DNA of 51,673 nucleotides from Solobacterium sp. Its GTDB lineage: Bacteria; Bacillota_I; Bacilli_A; Erysipelotrichales; Erysipelotrichaceae. The translations under genes were made by a program, and so were the position numbers. Below the pieces are notes generated by a model that worked only from the letters and a program-made list of their open reading frames with translations, made no database searches and was not told the origin of the DNA. The stretch's first letter is position 1; every line of letters begins with the position of its first letter. Positions 25,608 through 34,922 of this stretch are shown piece after piece. Where the stretch lies: positions 1 to 51,673 of the forward strand of contig JAILCN010000073.1 of the NCBI GenBank assembly GCA_024680365.1. The letters are read 5' to 3'.

Positions 25608-28276
25608 TCTGCTATCACCTCCTGTCTGATCAGGGAACCTTCATAGACGTCCCGGGGCTCCCGGCTGTCGCCGTGGAAGCGGCAGATCATGCCGTAGTCA
25701 CAGAACGTGCATGCGTCTTTGACAGGGGCAGCGGCAATGCCGAGAGGATCTTCATCTTCACCGAGAAGCTGCCGGCAGAAGTATTCATAGCAGGTCTCCA
25801 GGCATTCCCGGACCGCGTCATGATCAAAGCATTTCTTCATGCCGCTGACATATCTGCCGTCGGCGTCGATGACATCCGTCCTGTCGCTTAAGCGCCAGCC
25901 TTTGAGCTGCCTGCTTTCGATAAACAGAGAAGAAATGTATTCCGGATCGCTGAGATCGCGGACTTCGGTTTTGAAGCCGGTGCGGGAAAGTCTGACGGCA
26001 TCCGTTTTGTCAGAAGAGATGTTTTCATCTTTTAATGAGAAGTAGTACGCGCAGACAGGCTCGTCGGCAGGATACATTTCTTCCGCGGTCATCAGATAGC
26101 TCAGCAGCTGCAGCTGCAGGCCCTGCTTTACCTTTTTCTCACTGAGGTCTTTGCTGGAAGATTTGTAGTCAAGGATGGCAAACAGGTGATTGCCGGGATC
26201 TCTGCTGATCCGGTCGATCGTGCCGCGCAGGCGGATATGTTCCGAAATGGCAGACAGTTTGAAAGGACGCTCGGCGGCGCAGGGCTTCAGCCGGGTGTTC
26301 TTTTCGTATTCTTTCAGGAACGACGCGGACTTCAGCAGGGAAGCGCACATCCGTTCTGCCGTCAGGTCAATGTAGGCGGCAAGATGCGGATACAGTGCCT
26401 TCATTGCGTCAAAGTACGGCGCGGTCAGCTCAGTGACCGTTTCCCGGTCAATGTGCTCCGCATAGTTTTCATCGATCGTACCGTCATCTTTCTGAATGAC
26501 ATTTTCCATGACGGCATGCTGGATCGTTCCCATGGCAGCCGCGTCCGGCGAAAGAGAATCAGGTGTGCGGAGCTTCAGTCCGGAAGCGATGAAATAACGG
26601 TACGGACAGCCGAACCATGATTCCACAGAACTGACAGAGCCCTGGATCACCATGTTTCCGTTCTCGTCGGTTTCCGTGAAGAGACGGCGTGCTGTTTCCG
26701 CGCTGAGCGCATGGTCAGGCTTTCTGCCGGGCGTCAGGGCAGAGAGAGGAAGGATCCCCTGCGGGATCACATCGCTGCGGGAGGTGATCTCAAATGCCGG
26801 GAAGATCTCACGGCCGAGACTGTCGTTCGTATAACAGGAGTAACGGATCTCACTGCCGCTGCGGCTGACCCATTCGAGCTGTTCGAGATAGATGTCGCGG
26901 CGTTCTTTCAGCTGCGGGAATTTCTCGATCCTGCGGACATAGTCTTCATCGAATACGCCTTCCATTGCCGCAAAGCCTGGATAGGAGGTGCTGGAACAGC
27001 CGGCAACGTAGGAGACAGGACGGGGATCGACAGGATGACGCAGATCTGTAACTGTGCAGAAATCCGTGACAAGGGCATGTTCTGACTGCGCCTGCGCAGC
27101 CAGCTGATCGGCCAGGAACAGGGCGTCCTCCGCTGTTTCAGCAAGCGGCAGACATTCTTCCAGGGCGCTGCGCAGGGTGAGGCCTGCCTGCAGTTCGCTG
27201 TTCTGTTTCAGAAGCACGGAAGATGTCAGTACGGTGTACGCGCTGCGGAGCACATCCTTCGGGTCACTGGCGGATCCAAGCAGATCAAGATCTTCCCGGA
27301 TCGCCGCAAAAAACTGCTTTCCTTCTTCTTCCAGACGATGGATGCGCATCGCTTCCCGGGAAGGCCGGGGCGGATCACCGCGTCTGCCGTTAGTTTTCGC
27401 GACAGCGCTGACATAGTCTTCATAGACGGACGGTGCCTGTGGTCCGGTCATGGTCTGTTCAAGGAAGGCGAACAGTTCCGCGGAGATCCGTACCCGGAAG
27501 GCGCTTCTTTCCGCAGCTTCCAGCAGAGAGCTGCTGTCTTTGCGGAACGCGTAATAAACAAGGGAACGGAAGGCAGCCGGCAGTTTCGGAACATGTCGGT
27601 CTGCCGTATAGGAAAACGGGATCCCGTAACGCGCAAAAACGGTCTTCAGCACCGGCATCTGCGCAGCGGCTGAGCAGAGGATGATATTGCAGGGCTTCTG
27701 TTCCCGGCAGATCTCCTGGGCGATCGCCTCGATCTCACGGCGGACAGAAAGAGCCCGGCGGTATGTCAGAGAAACGGGCTCAGTCCCGGGATAGGCTTCG
27801 GTTTTTACGGTCTGCTGAAGCTTTTTCCGGATCTGATACAGGAACGGCTCATCCGTGAACGAATAGGAAAGGATCAGTCCGTCATGTTCTTCATGCAGAA
27901 ACTGATCTGCGGCTGCGGCATACTGCTTTTCCGCAAGACCGGTTTCCAGAGCGGCAGTGAGGATCTTCTGAAGTTCCTGAAGATCTTCGTCGTCATCCGG
28001 CAGATCGTCCGGCGTGACCTGATACAGGGCAAGTTTTCTCGCGAAAGAAAGGATCTGACTGAAAAAAGCGGGGTAGGAGAACATTTTCCCCCAGCGTTCA
28101 AATTCACTGCTTCTTCTGCGCAGAGAAAGGGCAAGTGAAAAAAGAAGCTGTTCGCTGCTCTTTTCAGCGGCAGGAAACAGCAGGCGCTGCAGAGGGATGA
28201 CTTCGATCCCCGCGGCGCTCTGGATCTGATGCAGAATGCTTTCTTTCCGGTAATCATCAGCAATTATTTTCGTCAT
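25604..28276 (-). CDS. addB: helicase-exonuclease AddAB, subunit AddB
   Basis: Immediately upstream of addA with 4-nt overlap; SSVESWFGCPYRYFIASGLKL, AILDYKSSSKDLS nuclease motif, C-term CTFCDYGMICRF (Fe-S cysteines). Confidence 0.92.
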   Translation of the reverse strand: MTKIIADDYRKESILHQIQSAAGIEVIPLQRLLFPAAEKSSEQLLFSLALSLRRRSSEFERWGKMFSYPAFFSQILSFARKLALYQVTPDDLPDDDEDLQELQKILTAALETGLAEKQYAAAADQFLHEEHDGLILSYSFTDEPFLYQIRKKLQQTVKTEAYPGTEPVSLTYRRALSVRREIEAIAQEICREQKPCNIILCSAAAQMPVLKTVFARYGIPFSYTADRHVPKLPAAFRSLVYYAFRKDSSSLLEAAERSAFRVRISAELFAFLEQTMTGPQAPSVYEDYVSAVAKTNGRRGDPPRPSREAMRIHRLEEEGKQFFAAIREDLDLLGSASDPKDVLRSAYTVLTSSVLLKQNSELQAGLTLRSALEECLPLAETAEDALFLADQLAAQAQSEHALVTDFCTVTDLRHPVDPRPVSYVAGCSSTSYPGFAAMEGVFDEDYVRRIEKFPQLKERRDIYLEQLEWVSRSGSEIRYSCYTNDSLGREIFPAFEITSRSDVIPQGILPLSALTPGRKPDHALSAETARRLFTETDENGNMVIQGSVSSVESWFGCPYRYFIASGLKLRTPDSLSPDAAAMGTIQHAVMENVIQKDDGTIDENYAEHIDRETVTELTAPYFDAMKALYPHLAAYIDLTAERMCASLLKSASFLKEYEKNTRLKPCAAERPFKLSAISEHIRLRGTIDRISRDPGNHLFAILDYKSSSKDLSEKKVKQGLQLQLLSYLMTAEEMYPADEPVCAYYFSLKDENISSDKTDAVRLSRTGFKTEVRDLSDPEYISSLFIESRQLKGWRLSDRTDVIDADGRYVSGMKKCFDHDAVRECLETCYEYFCRQLLGEDEDPLGIAAAPVKDACTFCDYGMICRFHGDSREPRDVYEGSLIRQEVIAE

Positions 28277-28384
28277 GAACTCATTTTAGCATGTACCTGA
28301 CAGGAAAAATGCCCATTTTGCGATACAGGATACAGGGAGCAGTTTTTTCTGTATAATGAAACATAGTAAGAACGGAGGTATCTT

Positions 28385-28645
28385 ATGCCCAGAGAATTTA
28401 AATATGAAGTGATCAAGAGCATTGCCGTGCTCAGTGAAAATGAATCTTCCACCGGAGCTGTATATTCCAAAGAGCTCAATCTGATCTCCTACAATGACGC
28501 AGAACCTGTCTATGATATCCGCAACTGGACGAAAACTGCGGCAGGCGAAAGAAGAATGGGCAAGGGGATCACACTCAGTATCGATGAACTGGCGGAACTG
28601 AAAGACAGCCTCGACGATCTGGAAGACCTGTTCTTTGCGGAATAA
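28385..28645 (+). CDS. PC4/YdbC family ssDNA-binding protein
   Basis: MPREFKYEVIKSIAVLSE...KELNLISYNDAEPVYDIRNWTKTAAGERRMGKGITLSIDELAELKDSL. Confidence 0.88.
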   Translation: MPREFKYEVIKSIAVLSENESSTGAVYSKELNLISYNDAEPVYDIRNWTKTAAGERRMGKGITLSIDELAELKDSLDDLEDLFFAE

Positions 28646-28708
28646 ATTGAACAAAAAAGAAAAAACTTCCTGTATAATTTTGATATTGGAAGCGCGGAGG
28701 AAAAATAC

Positions 28709-29203
28709 ATGAATACGTATGTTATATATAAATCATCACGGACAGACCGTCTGGAATGCGTTACCTTCTCCGGTGACGAGATCGTCCTGAGAGCGTTTAT
28801 GAACCGGGTGCCGTCTGCCCCGGCGCATATTGAAACAGCCGGCATCAGACTGGTCAGTGAATTCGATGTTGAACAGACGCTGATCCCCGGCGTGACCAAG
28901 CGGGTGATCATGTATGACGGATACAAGGATGTATTCGGCGAGATGCTCTGGAATGACGACGAGACCTATACCCTGAAGTTCCCGGATGAGACTGTGCGGA
29001 TCATCCGTCTGGACAAGCGGACATTCGCCTTTTTCCACGATGACGTATGCGTCGTGACGCTTTCCGGTGCCAAGAACCAGCCCCGCCGCAGTGACGGAGA
29101 ATATGATTATACGCCTGTCTACAAAGCGGAAGCTGCTGAGAATATCTCGCAGAGAACGCTTTATACAGCACTGAGCTTTCTTGTACTTTATTTTGGATTC
29201 TGA
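28709..29203 (+). CDS. hypothetical protein (164 aa) with hydrophobic C-terminus
   Basis: ORF with RBS (CGGAGG), no recognised domain. Confidence 0.7.
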   Translation: MNTYVIYKSSRTDRLECVTFSGDEIVLRAFMNRVPSAPAHIETAGIRLVSEFDVEQTLIPGVTKRVIMYDGYKDVFGEMLWNDDETYTLKFPDETVRIIRLDKRTFAFFHDDVCVVTLSGAKNQPRRSDGEYDYTPVYKAEAAENISQRTLYTALSFLVLYFGF

Positions 29204-29224
29204 AAACGCCGGCAGGCGTTTTTT
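29203..29224 (+). terminator. Rho-independent terminator
   Basis: AAAACGCC GGCA GGCGTTTTTT. Confidence 0.75.
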
Positions 29225-29251
29225 ACATCAGCAGACAGAGAGGACCAGACT

Positions 29252-29638
29252 ATGACAGAAGAAATGACCAGAGCCGCGAAGAAACCGGCATCGAGCGGCC
29301 GCAAGACGACATCGACCGCCAGAAAGAAGACATCATCGACAGCGAAGAAGCCGGCGTCTTCCGCGAAGAAACCGGCATCGACCGCAAAGAAGAAGCCTTC
29401 TTCCACAGCGAAGAAACCTGCTTCGAGCGCAAAGAAGCCTTCGACAGCTTCGACGTTCCGGCTGAGCGCAGCAGAAAAAAAGATCATTACGGATTACCGG
29501 AAGTGCAACGCGCTGATGAAAAAACTGATCGCAGTGCTCGCAGAAAAGGGATCCGGCAATATCACCCGGGCTGAGCTGGAAGGCCTGACCCGCGGCAATA
29601 TGGAGAATCTCCTGGATGATCAGGGCGATCTTCTTTGA
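29252..29638 (+). CDS. Lys/Ala/Ser/Pro-rich histone-H1-like repeat protein
   Basis: TAKKPASSAKKPASTAKKKPSSTAKKPASSAKKPSTAS repeats then a C-terminal domain (LSAAEKKIITDYRKCNALMKKLIAVL). Confidence 0.75.
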   Translation: MTEEMTRAAKKPASSGRKTTSTARKKTSSTAKKPASSAKKPASTAKKKPSSTAKKPASSAKKPSTASTFRLSAAEKKIITDYRKCNALMKKLIAVLAEKGSGNITRAELEGLTRGNMENLLDDQGDLL

Positions 29639-30413
29639 TATTGACGGCACACTGATCTCCATGAAGACGCGGCGCTTCGAACCGGAGCTGATCCGCGCGC
29701 TTCATCAGCTGAAAGATCAGGGGATCCGCCTTTGCATCGCATCCGGCCGGCCGCCGGTACAGCTGCCGCTGCTGGGGGCGGATTTTAATGCGTTTCCCTG
29801 GGATGCGCTGATCCTGATGAACGGGCAGTACTGTCTGGATGAAAACGGAGAATGTTTCCGTAAAATGCCGATCCCGCAGGAAGCCCTGAGACAGCTGGTA
29901 CCGTGGCTGAAGACAACTGCGGATTACCCGTGCACATTTTATGAAATTGACTATATGTATGACCTGAGGTTCAATCAGGGCATGTATGACTATCTGAAGT
30001 CTCTGGGAAAGGAAGAGCAGATGCCGAAGGTCGATGATCCTGTGCGTTCGTTTACGCATGACACGTATCAGATCTGTCCGTACTTTGATGCCTCCCGTGA
30101 TGAAGAATGGCTGAAGCACGCGCCCGGCATGAAGTCAGCCCGCTGGACGCCGGCCTTTGCCGATATGATCCCGGAAGGCGGCGGAAAGCCGGAAGGCATC
30201 CGGGCCGCACTGGAAAAATGGGGCATCAGCCGGGAAGAATGCATGACATTCGGCGACGGCGGAAATGATATCTCAATGCTCAGATATGCCGGGATCGGCG
30301 TAGCGATGGGAAATGCCGCAGATGATGTCAAAGCGGCGGCGGACTATGTGTGTCCGGCCTGCGAAGACAGCGGCATTCTGGAAGCATTCAGGCATTTCAA
30401 ATTGTTGCAGTGA
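29616..30413 (+). CDS. Cof-type HAD-IIB family hydrolase
   Basis: MIRAIFFDIDGTLISMK, LCIASGRPPVQ, TFGDGGNDISMLRYAGIGVAMGNAADDVKAAAD. Confidence 0.93.
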   Translation: MIRAIFFDIDGTLISMKTRRFEPELIRALHQLKDQGIRLCIASGRPPVQLPLLGADFNAFPWDALILMNGQYCLDENGECFRKMPIPQEALRQLVPWLKTTADYPCTFYEIDYMYDLRFNQGMYDYLKSLGKEEQMPKVDDPVRSFTHDTYQICPYFDASRDEEWLKHAPGMKSARWTPAFADMIPEGGGKPEGIRAALEKWGISREECMTFGDGGNDISMLRYAGIGVAMGNAADDVKAAADYVCPACEDSGILEAFRHFKLLQ

Positions 30414-30457
30414 AACAGTCTTTCCGTGCTATAATCATCTGGTATCACGGAGGAATT

Positions 30458-30856
30458 ATGAATTATTTCTTATTTGTTCTGTTCCTGGCAGTGTGCTGGG
30501 GAGTTAGCCTGATCCTGTTCGGTAAGGCAATGGCAGATGCCAGAAACGGAAATTATGTGATGACTGCTGTCAGTATCGCGGTATCGTGCGGTATTCTGGC
30601 GCTGGTCTGGTTCTGTTTCTACAACCAGTTCCTGGCAGCGGTGCTTGGTCTGCTGGCAGGCGCATTTCTTGGCATCGATCCGTTCGGCATGACGCAGGAA
30701 AAAGCGGAAGAGATCGGAAAAGAATACAAGCGTGAAAAAGCGCTGAAAGAACAGCAGGAAGAACAGGAACGTGAAGACGCGATGCGCAAGGCACAGAATG
30801 AGAAGGCCTACCAGGAAGCGATCAAAGAACTGAAGAAGCGTGAATCAGGCAAATGA
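30458..30856 (+). CDS. small membrane protein with charged coiled-coil-like C-terminus
   Basis: MNYFLFVLFLAVCWGVSLILFG; second TM; EKAEEIGKEYKREKALKEQQEEQEREDAMRKAQ tail. Confidence 0.7.
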   Translation: MNYFLFVLFLAVCWGVSLILFGKAMADARNGNYVMTAVSIAVSCGILALVWFCFYNQFLAAVLGLLAGAFLGIDPFGMTQEKAEEIGKEYKREKALKEQQEEQEREDAMRKAQNEKAYQEAIKELKKRESGK

Positions 30857-30927
30857 TTCATGCTTTTTTTGTCAACCGGGCAGACCATGATAAAATAGAA
30901 GCTGAAATATAACAGGGAGGAAATGAG

Positions 30928-32271
30928 ATGAAGAAACAGTACAGGAAAGCTCTGAACTGCCTGCTGCCGCTGATCCTGATGGGCGGCTGTACGCAGGAAA
31001 AAGAACCGGAACCGACACCGGAGCCCAGCGCTGAACCGGAAGTATTTTCTGTATGGGATATTGAACCGTCTCTGACATATACATCGGTGAAGATCCCCGA
31101 ACCGTACTTCCAGACGGAAGTCCGTGTGGATACCGCTTCCCACGGCAAGATCCCGGTGATCGCGGATGTGGACAGAAAAGGCTATGCCCAGATCTGGAAC
31201 GGAGCCGGCTATACGCCGGATTCCGTGATCATATCAAACGGAACAAGCCAGGGCATTGCCGACTATACCGGAACGGAGATCTATCCGCTCAGCGTCAACG
31301 TGCATTCCACGCCTTTTGCGGCAGGCATCAGCGCCGGACGCGTTGAGAGCAATGGCAATGTGCGTCATGTGTTCGGTTCCGTCAATACCACGAAAGGGAC
31401 CGCATCTGTCTTTGCGAATGATTTCAAGACGACGGAGCAGTTCCCGCTCAGCGAGTACACCTATGATCCTTATAAAAACAACACATACGCATACTTTGCC
31501 GTTAAGGACAAGGTATTCGGCATCGTCATCCCGCTGAAGGACAGCGAAGGGGACCTGACGTATGAATATGATTTCGAAAAGTACACCGGACCGGCGATGA
31601 GCGGCAGAATGATCGTTCCTGTCGTGGATCCGATGTTCTATACAGAAAAATATGTTCTCTGCGAAGCGGACGGAAAGATCATCGGCAATCTGGCCGGCGG
31701 CAGAGGAACATACCGGAAGAATTCCTTTATCAACGGCTTCTATGTGATCGCCCAGGCCAATGAGGCAACGTTTATCAAAGTCGGTGCCGGTCAGGTCGGC
31801 CTGACCTATAACGACGCGAAGTATTTCGAGGACGGACTGGCTCCGGTTGCCCGCTATGGCAAATGGGGCTTCATCAACGAAAAAGGCGAAGAAGTCAGCG
31901 ACTTCCTCTTTGACGACGCGCTGCCTGTTTACGACGGCAAGACCTGGGTGAAGTACAACAACAAATGGGGGATCCTGAATCTGCGCAGAGCGCTCGACAC
32001 CGATCAGTTCCTGACGGTATCCACATGCTTTGCGGATGAAGGAGAACCGATCGGTACGCTGACTGTCAGTGCCTCATCCCTGACGATCCGCTCGTCTGCC
32101 TCCACCTCCGCCAGCAAAGCGGGCATGTGCCGCAAAGGCGCTGTCTATCAGGTGTATGAGACAAAGGAAGGCCAGGGATACACATGGTACCGCGTCAGTA
32201 AGGAACACTGGGTCCCCAACAACGGCAAGTGGGCAGTCTATCAGGAAGGAAATAACGAAACCGGCCAGTAA
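30928..32271 (+). CDS. lipoprotein with WG-repeat-like segments and C-terminal SH3b-like domain
   Basis: Lipobox LILMGGC; GKWGFINEKGEEVSDFLFDDALPVY...NKWGILN; C-term TLTVSASSLTIRSSASTSASKAGMCRKGAVYQVYETKEGQGYTWYRVS. Confidence 0.8.
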   Translation: MKKQYRKALNCLLPLILMGGCTQEKEPEPTPEPSAEPEVFSVWDIEPSLTYTSVKIPEPYFQTEVRVDTASHGKIPVIADVDRKGYAQIWNGAGYTPDSVIISNGTSQGIADYTGTEIYPLSVNVHSTPFAAGISAGRVESNGNVRHVFGSVNTTKGTASVFANDFKTTEQFPLSEYTYDPYKNNTYAYFAVKDKVFGIVIPLKDSEGDLTYEYDFEKYTGPAMSGRMIVPVVDPMFYTEKYVLCEADGKIIGNLAGGRGTYRKNSFINGFYVIAQANEATFIKVGAGQVGLTYNDAKYFEDGLAPVARYGKWGFINEKGEEVSDFLFDDALPVYDGKTWVKYNNKWGILNLRRALDTDQFLTVSTCFADEGEPIGTLTVSASSLTIRSSASTSASKAGMCRKGAVYQVYETKEGQGYTWYRVSKEHWVPNNGKWAVYQEGNNETGQ

Positions 32272-32282
32272 GCCGGTTTTTT
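32258..32282 (+). terminator. Rho-independent terminator overlapping the lipoprotein stop codon
   Basis: AAACCGGC CAGTAA GCCGGTTTTTT. Confidence 0.75.
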
Positions 32283-32827
32283 CAGTAGCTGACACGCATG
32301 TATTCCTGATGATCGGAGGTCATCACGCGGAAGCCGTTTTCATCCAGAATGCCGTAGGAGCGGGGATGACCGTTCTTCGGCAGCGAGGCGGATCCGGGAT
32401 TGCCGATCACGATCCCGTTCTGCTTTTCCGCGGCAGGCAGATGCGTATGCCCGTACAGGAATACATCGCAGGAAGGAATATTTGCGGGACTGTAGATGTG
32501 GCCGTGACTCATGCAGACTTTTTTCCCAAACAGATACAGCATGTTGGCATCAGCCATGCAGGGGAATTCCAGCACCATCTGATCGACTTCCGCTTCGCAG
32601 TTTCCCCGCACTGCGATGATGATGTCTTTGTACCTGTTCATGATCCCGATCACCTTTTTCGGCGCATAGTCTTCCGGCACATCGTTGCGCGGACCGTGGT
32701 AGAGAATATCGCCGAGGCACAGGATCTTCTGCGCTTCCTGCACACGGAGCGCTTCTTCCATCAGGGAAGCGCCGCATAAAGCACCGTGGATATCGGATAT
32801 TACCAGTATTTTTTCATGATTTGTCAT
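32282..32827 (-). CDS. phosphodiesterase, YfcE/MJ0936 family
   Basis: ILVISDIHGALC, CLGDILYHGPRND, VRGNCEAEVDQM, MSHGHIYSP, FLYGHTHLP, IGNPGSASLPK. Confidence 0.92.
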   Translation of the reverse strand: MTNHEKILVISDIHGALCGASLMEEALRVQEAQKILCLGDILYHGPRNDVPEDYAPKKVIGIMNRYKDIIIAVRGNCEAEVDQMVLEFPCMADANMLYLFGKKVCMSHGHIYSPANIPSCDVFLYGHTHLPAAEKQNGIVIGNPGSASLPKNGHPRSYGILDENGFRVMTSDHQEYMRVSY

Positions 32828-32916
32828 TTTCTTATCACTCCTGTAGAAATCTTATCAGAAATAACCATTTATTCATAAATATCGCATGATAAAATTATTA
32901 TCAGAGGAACTCATAT

Positions 32917-34107
32917 ATGGAAAATAAATGTATTCTGATCGGCGTCAGCGGCGGCATCGCGGCGTACAAGATCAATCAGCTGGTTTCATCTCTTGCCAAA
33001 AAAGGGAATGATGTGCATGTGCTGATGACAAAGGAAGCGGAACAGTTTGTCACTCCGCTGACTTTTCAGACCTTAAGCAAAAACAGAGTGATCACGGATA
33101 TCTTCTCGCTTGATGAACAGCCGGAAGTGCACCATATCGCGCTGGCATCCAAAGCAGACGCCTTTGTGATCGCACCGGCAACTGCCAACATCATCGCCAA
33201 AATTGCCAATGGCATCGCGGATGACATGCTGACGGCAACGTTCCTGGCAGCGACCTGCCCCAAGCTTGTCGTTCCGGCAATGAATACGCATATGCTGGAA
33301 AACCCGGCAACACAGGACAATATTGAAAAATGCCGCAGATACGGCATGCATATTCTCGATTCCGCGGAAGGCTATCTTGCCTGCGGCGATATCGGAAAGG
33401 GAAGAATGCCGGAGGCGGACGTCATCGAAGACGCGCTTTCCGCTGTCATTGAAACAGACAGATATCTGGAAGGAAAGAATGTTCTGATCTCAGCCGGACC
33501 GACATCTGAAGCGATCGATCCGGTCCGCTATATCACCAATCATTCATCCGGCAAGATGGGCTATTCCCTGGCCAGAGCAGCCCGCAACCGCGGTGCGAAA
33601 GTGACCCTGGTTTCCGGAAAGACAAATCTGGATACGCCGGTTGGCGTTACCAGGATCAATATCACCAGCGCGGCGGAAATGGCAGAAGCTGTGCTTTCGC
33701 TCAGTGATGAAATGGACATGATCATCATGGCGGCGGCGGTCGCGGACTACACCCCGCAGACCGTAGCGGAAAACAAGATCAAGAAGAAGGAAGGCGAGTT
33801 CGTGATCCCGCTGAAGCGGACAACAGACATCCTGGCGTCTCTTGGCAGAGAGAAGAAAGACGGTCAGCTGCTGATCGGCTTTGCGATGGAGACCGAAGAC
33901 CTGATCGCCAACGCGGAAGAAAAGCTTGTGAAAAAGAACGCGGATTTCATTATTGCCAACAGCATCAATGAGAAAGGCGCAGGCTTCGCGGTAGACACCA
34001 ACTCCGTCACGATCATTTCGAAAGACGGACAGAACCGGCTCGGCCTGCTGTCGAAAGATGATACAGCAGAAGAAATTCTGCGTTTCTGTGCGAAAGGAAG
34101 GGTATGA
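32917..34107 (+). CDS. coaBC: bifunctional phosphopantothenoylcysteine decarboxylase/phosphopantothenate-cysteine ligase
   Basis: ILIGVSGGIAAYK, APATANIIAKIANGIADDMLTAT, VPAMNTHML, SAGPTSEAIDPVRYITNHSSGKMG. Confidence 0.95.
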   Translation: MENKCILIGVSGGIAAYKINQLVSSLAKKGNDVHVLMTKEAEQFVTPLTFQTLSKNRVITDIFSLDEQPEVHHIALASKADAFVIAPATANIIAKIANGIADDMLTATFLAATCPKLVVPAMNTHMLENPATQDNIEKCRRYGMHILDSAEGYLACGDIGKGRMPEADVIEDALSAVIETDRYLEGKNVLISAGPTSEAIDPVRYITNHSSGKMGYSLARAARNRGAKVTLVSGKTNLDTPVGVTRINITSAAEMAEAVLSLSDEMDMIIMAAAVADYTPQTVAENKIKKKEGEFVIPLKRTTDILASLGREKKDGQLLIGFAMETEDLIANAEEKLVKKNADFIIANSINEKGAGFAVDTNSVTIISKDGQNRLGLLSKDDTAEEILRFCAKGRV

Positions 34108-34108
34108 A

Positions 34109-34891
34109 ATGTTACTGACAGTTGATGTAGGAAACACCAATATCGCTCTCGGCCTGATGAAAGGCAATGAAACCATCGGCAGATACCGTCTGATGACGCA
34201 GACAACAAGAACCAGCGATGAATACGGCTTCTTCATTATGACCTTCATGAATCAGGCCGGCATCAGCCCGGAGGATATCGAAGATGTCATCATTTCGTCC
34301 GTTGTGCCGAAGCTGATGTATTCCCTGACTGCTGCGATCATCAAGTATCTGAAGAGAAAGCCGATCATTGTCAGCGGACTGCTCGATACCGGCATCACGC
34401 TCGGCATGGAACATCCTTCGACCGTCGGTGCTGACAGGATCGTCAATACGACCTGGGCATGGCATACCTATCACCGTTCGGCGATCGTTGTCGACTTCGG
34501 CACTGCCACGACCTTTGACTATATTGACGGAAACGGCGTATTCAAATACGTCACGATCATGCCGGGACTGGGCATTTCCCTGCACGCCCTGACCGGCAGC
34601 GCGGCCAAGCTGCCGGAGATCGAGATCGCCAAACCATGCTCGGTACTTGGCAGAAACACGGTGAACGGCATGCAGGCAGGCGCAGTGTACGGCTATATCG
34701 GCGCTGTTGAATATGTCATCAAGACAATGAAAAAAGAACTGAACGATCCGGACGCCCTGGTCTTCGCGACCGGCGGACTCGGCAAAGTGATCGCGAAGGA
34801 GACTGATGCGATCAATGCCTATGACCCGGATATTGCCTACAAGGGAATGAAGATCATCTATGATCTGATCAAGGAACAGAATTCCCAGTAA
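34109..34891 (+). CDS. coaX: type III pantothenate kinase
   Basis: MLLTVDVGNTNIALGLMKG, GADRIVNTTWAWH, VDFGTATTFDYID, GSAAKLPEIEI. Confidence 0.95.
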   Translation: MLLTVDVGNTNIALGLMKGNETIGRYRLMTQTTRTSDEYGFFIMTFMNQAGISPEDIEDVIISSVVPKLMYSLTAAIIKYLKRKPIIVSGLLDTGITLGMEHPSTVGADRIVNTTWAWHTYHRSAIVVDFGTATTFDYIDGNGVFKYVTIMPGLGISLHALTGSAAKLPEIEIAKPCSVLGRNTVNGMQAGAVYGYIGAVEYVIKTMKKELNDPDALVFATGGLGKVIAKETDAINAYDPDIAYKGMKIIYDLIKEQNSQ

Positions 34892-34922
34892 CAGACCCCT
34901 GTATCTGAAAGGAGAAAGTGAG

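Noticed and set aside
29260-29450. KPASS repeat DNA as a CRISPR-like or satellite array
   Set aside because: In-frame coding repeats; no spacers or independent repeat structure.
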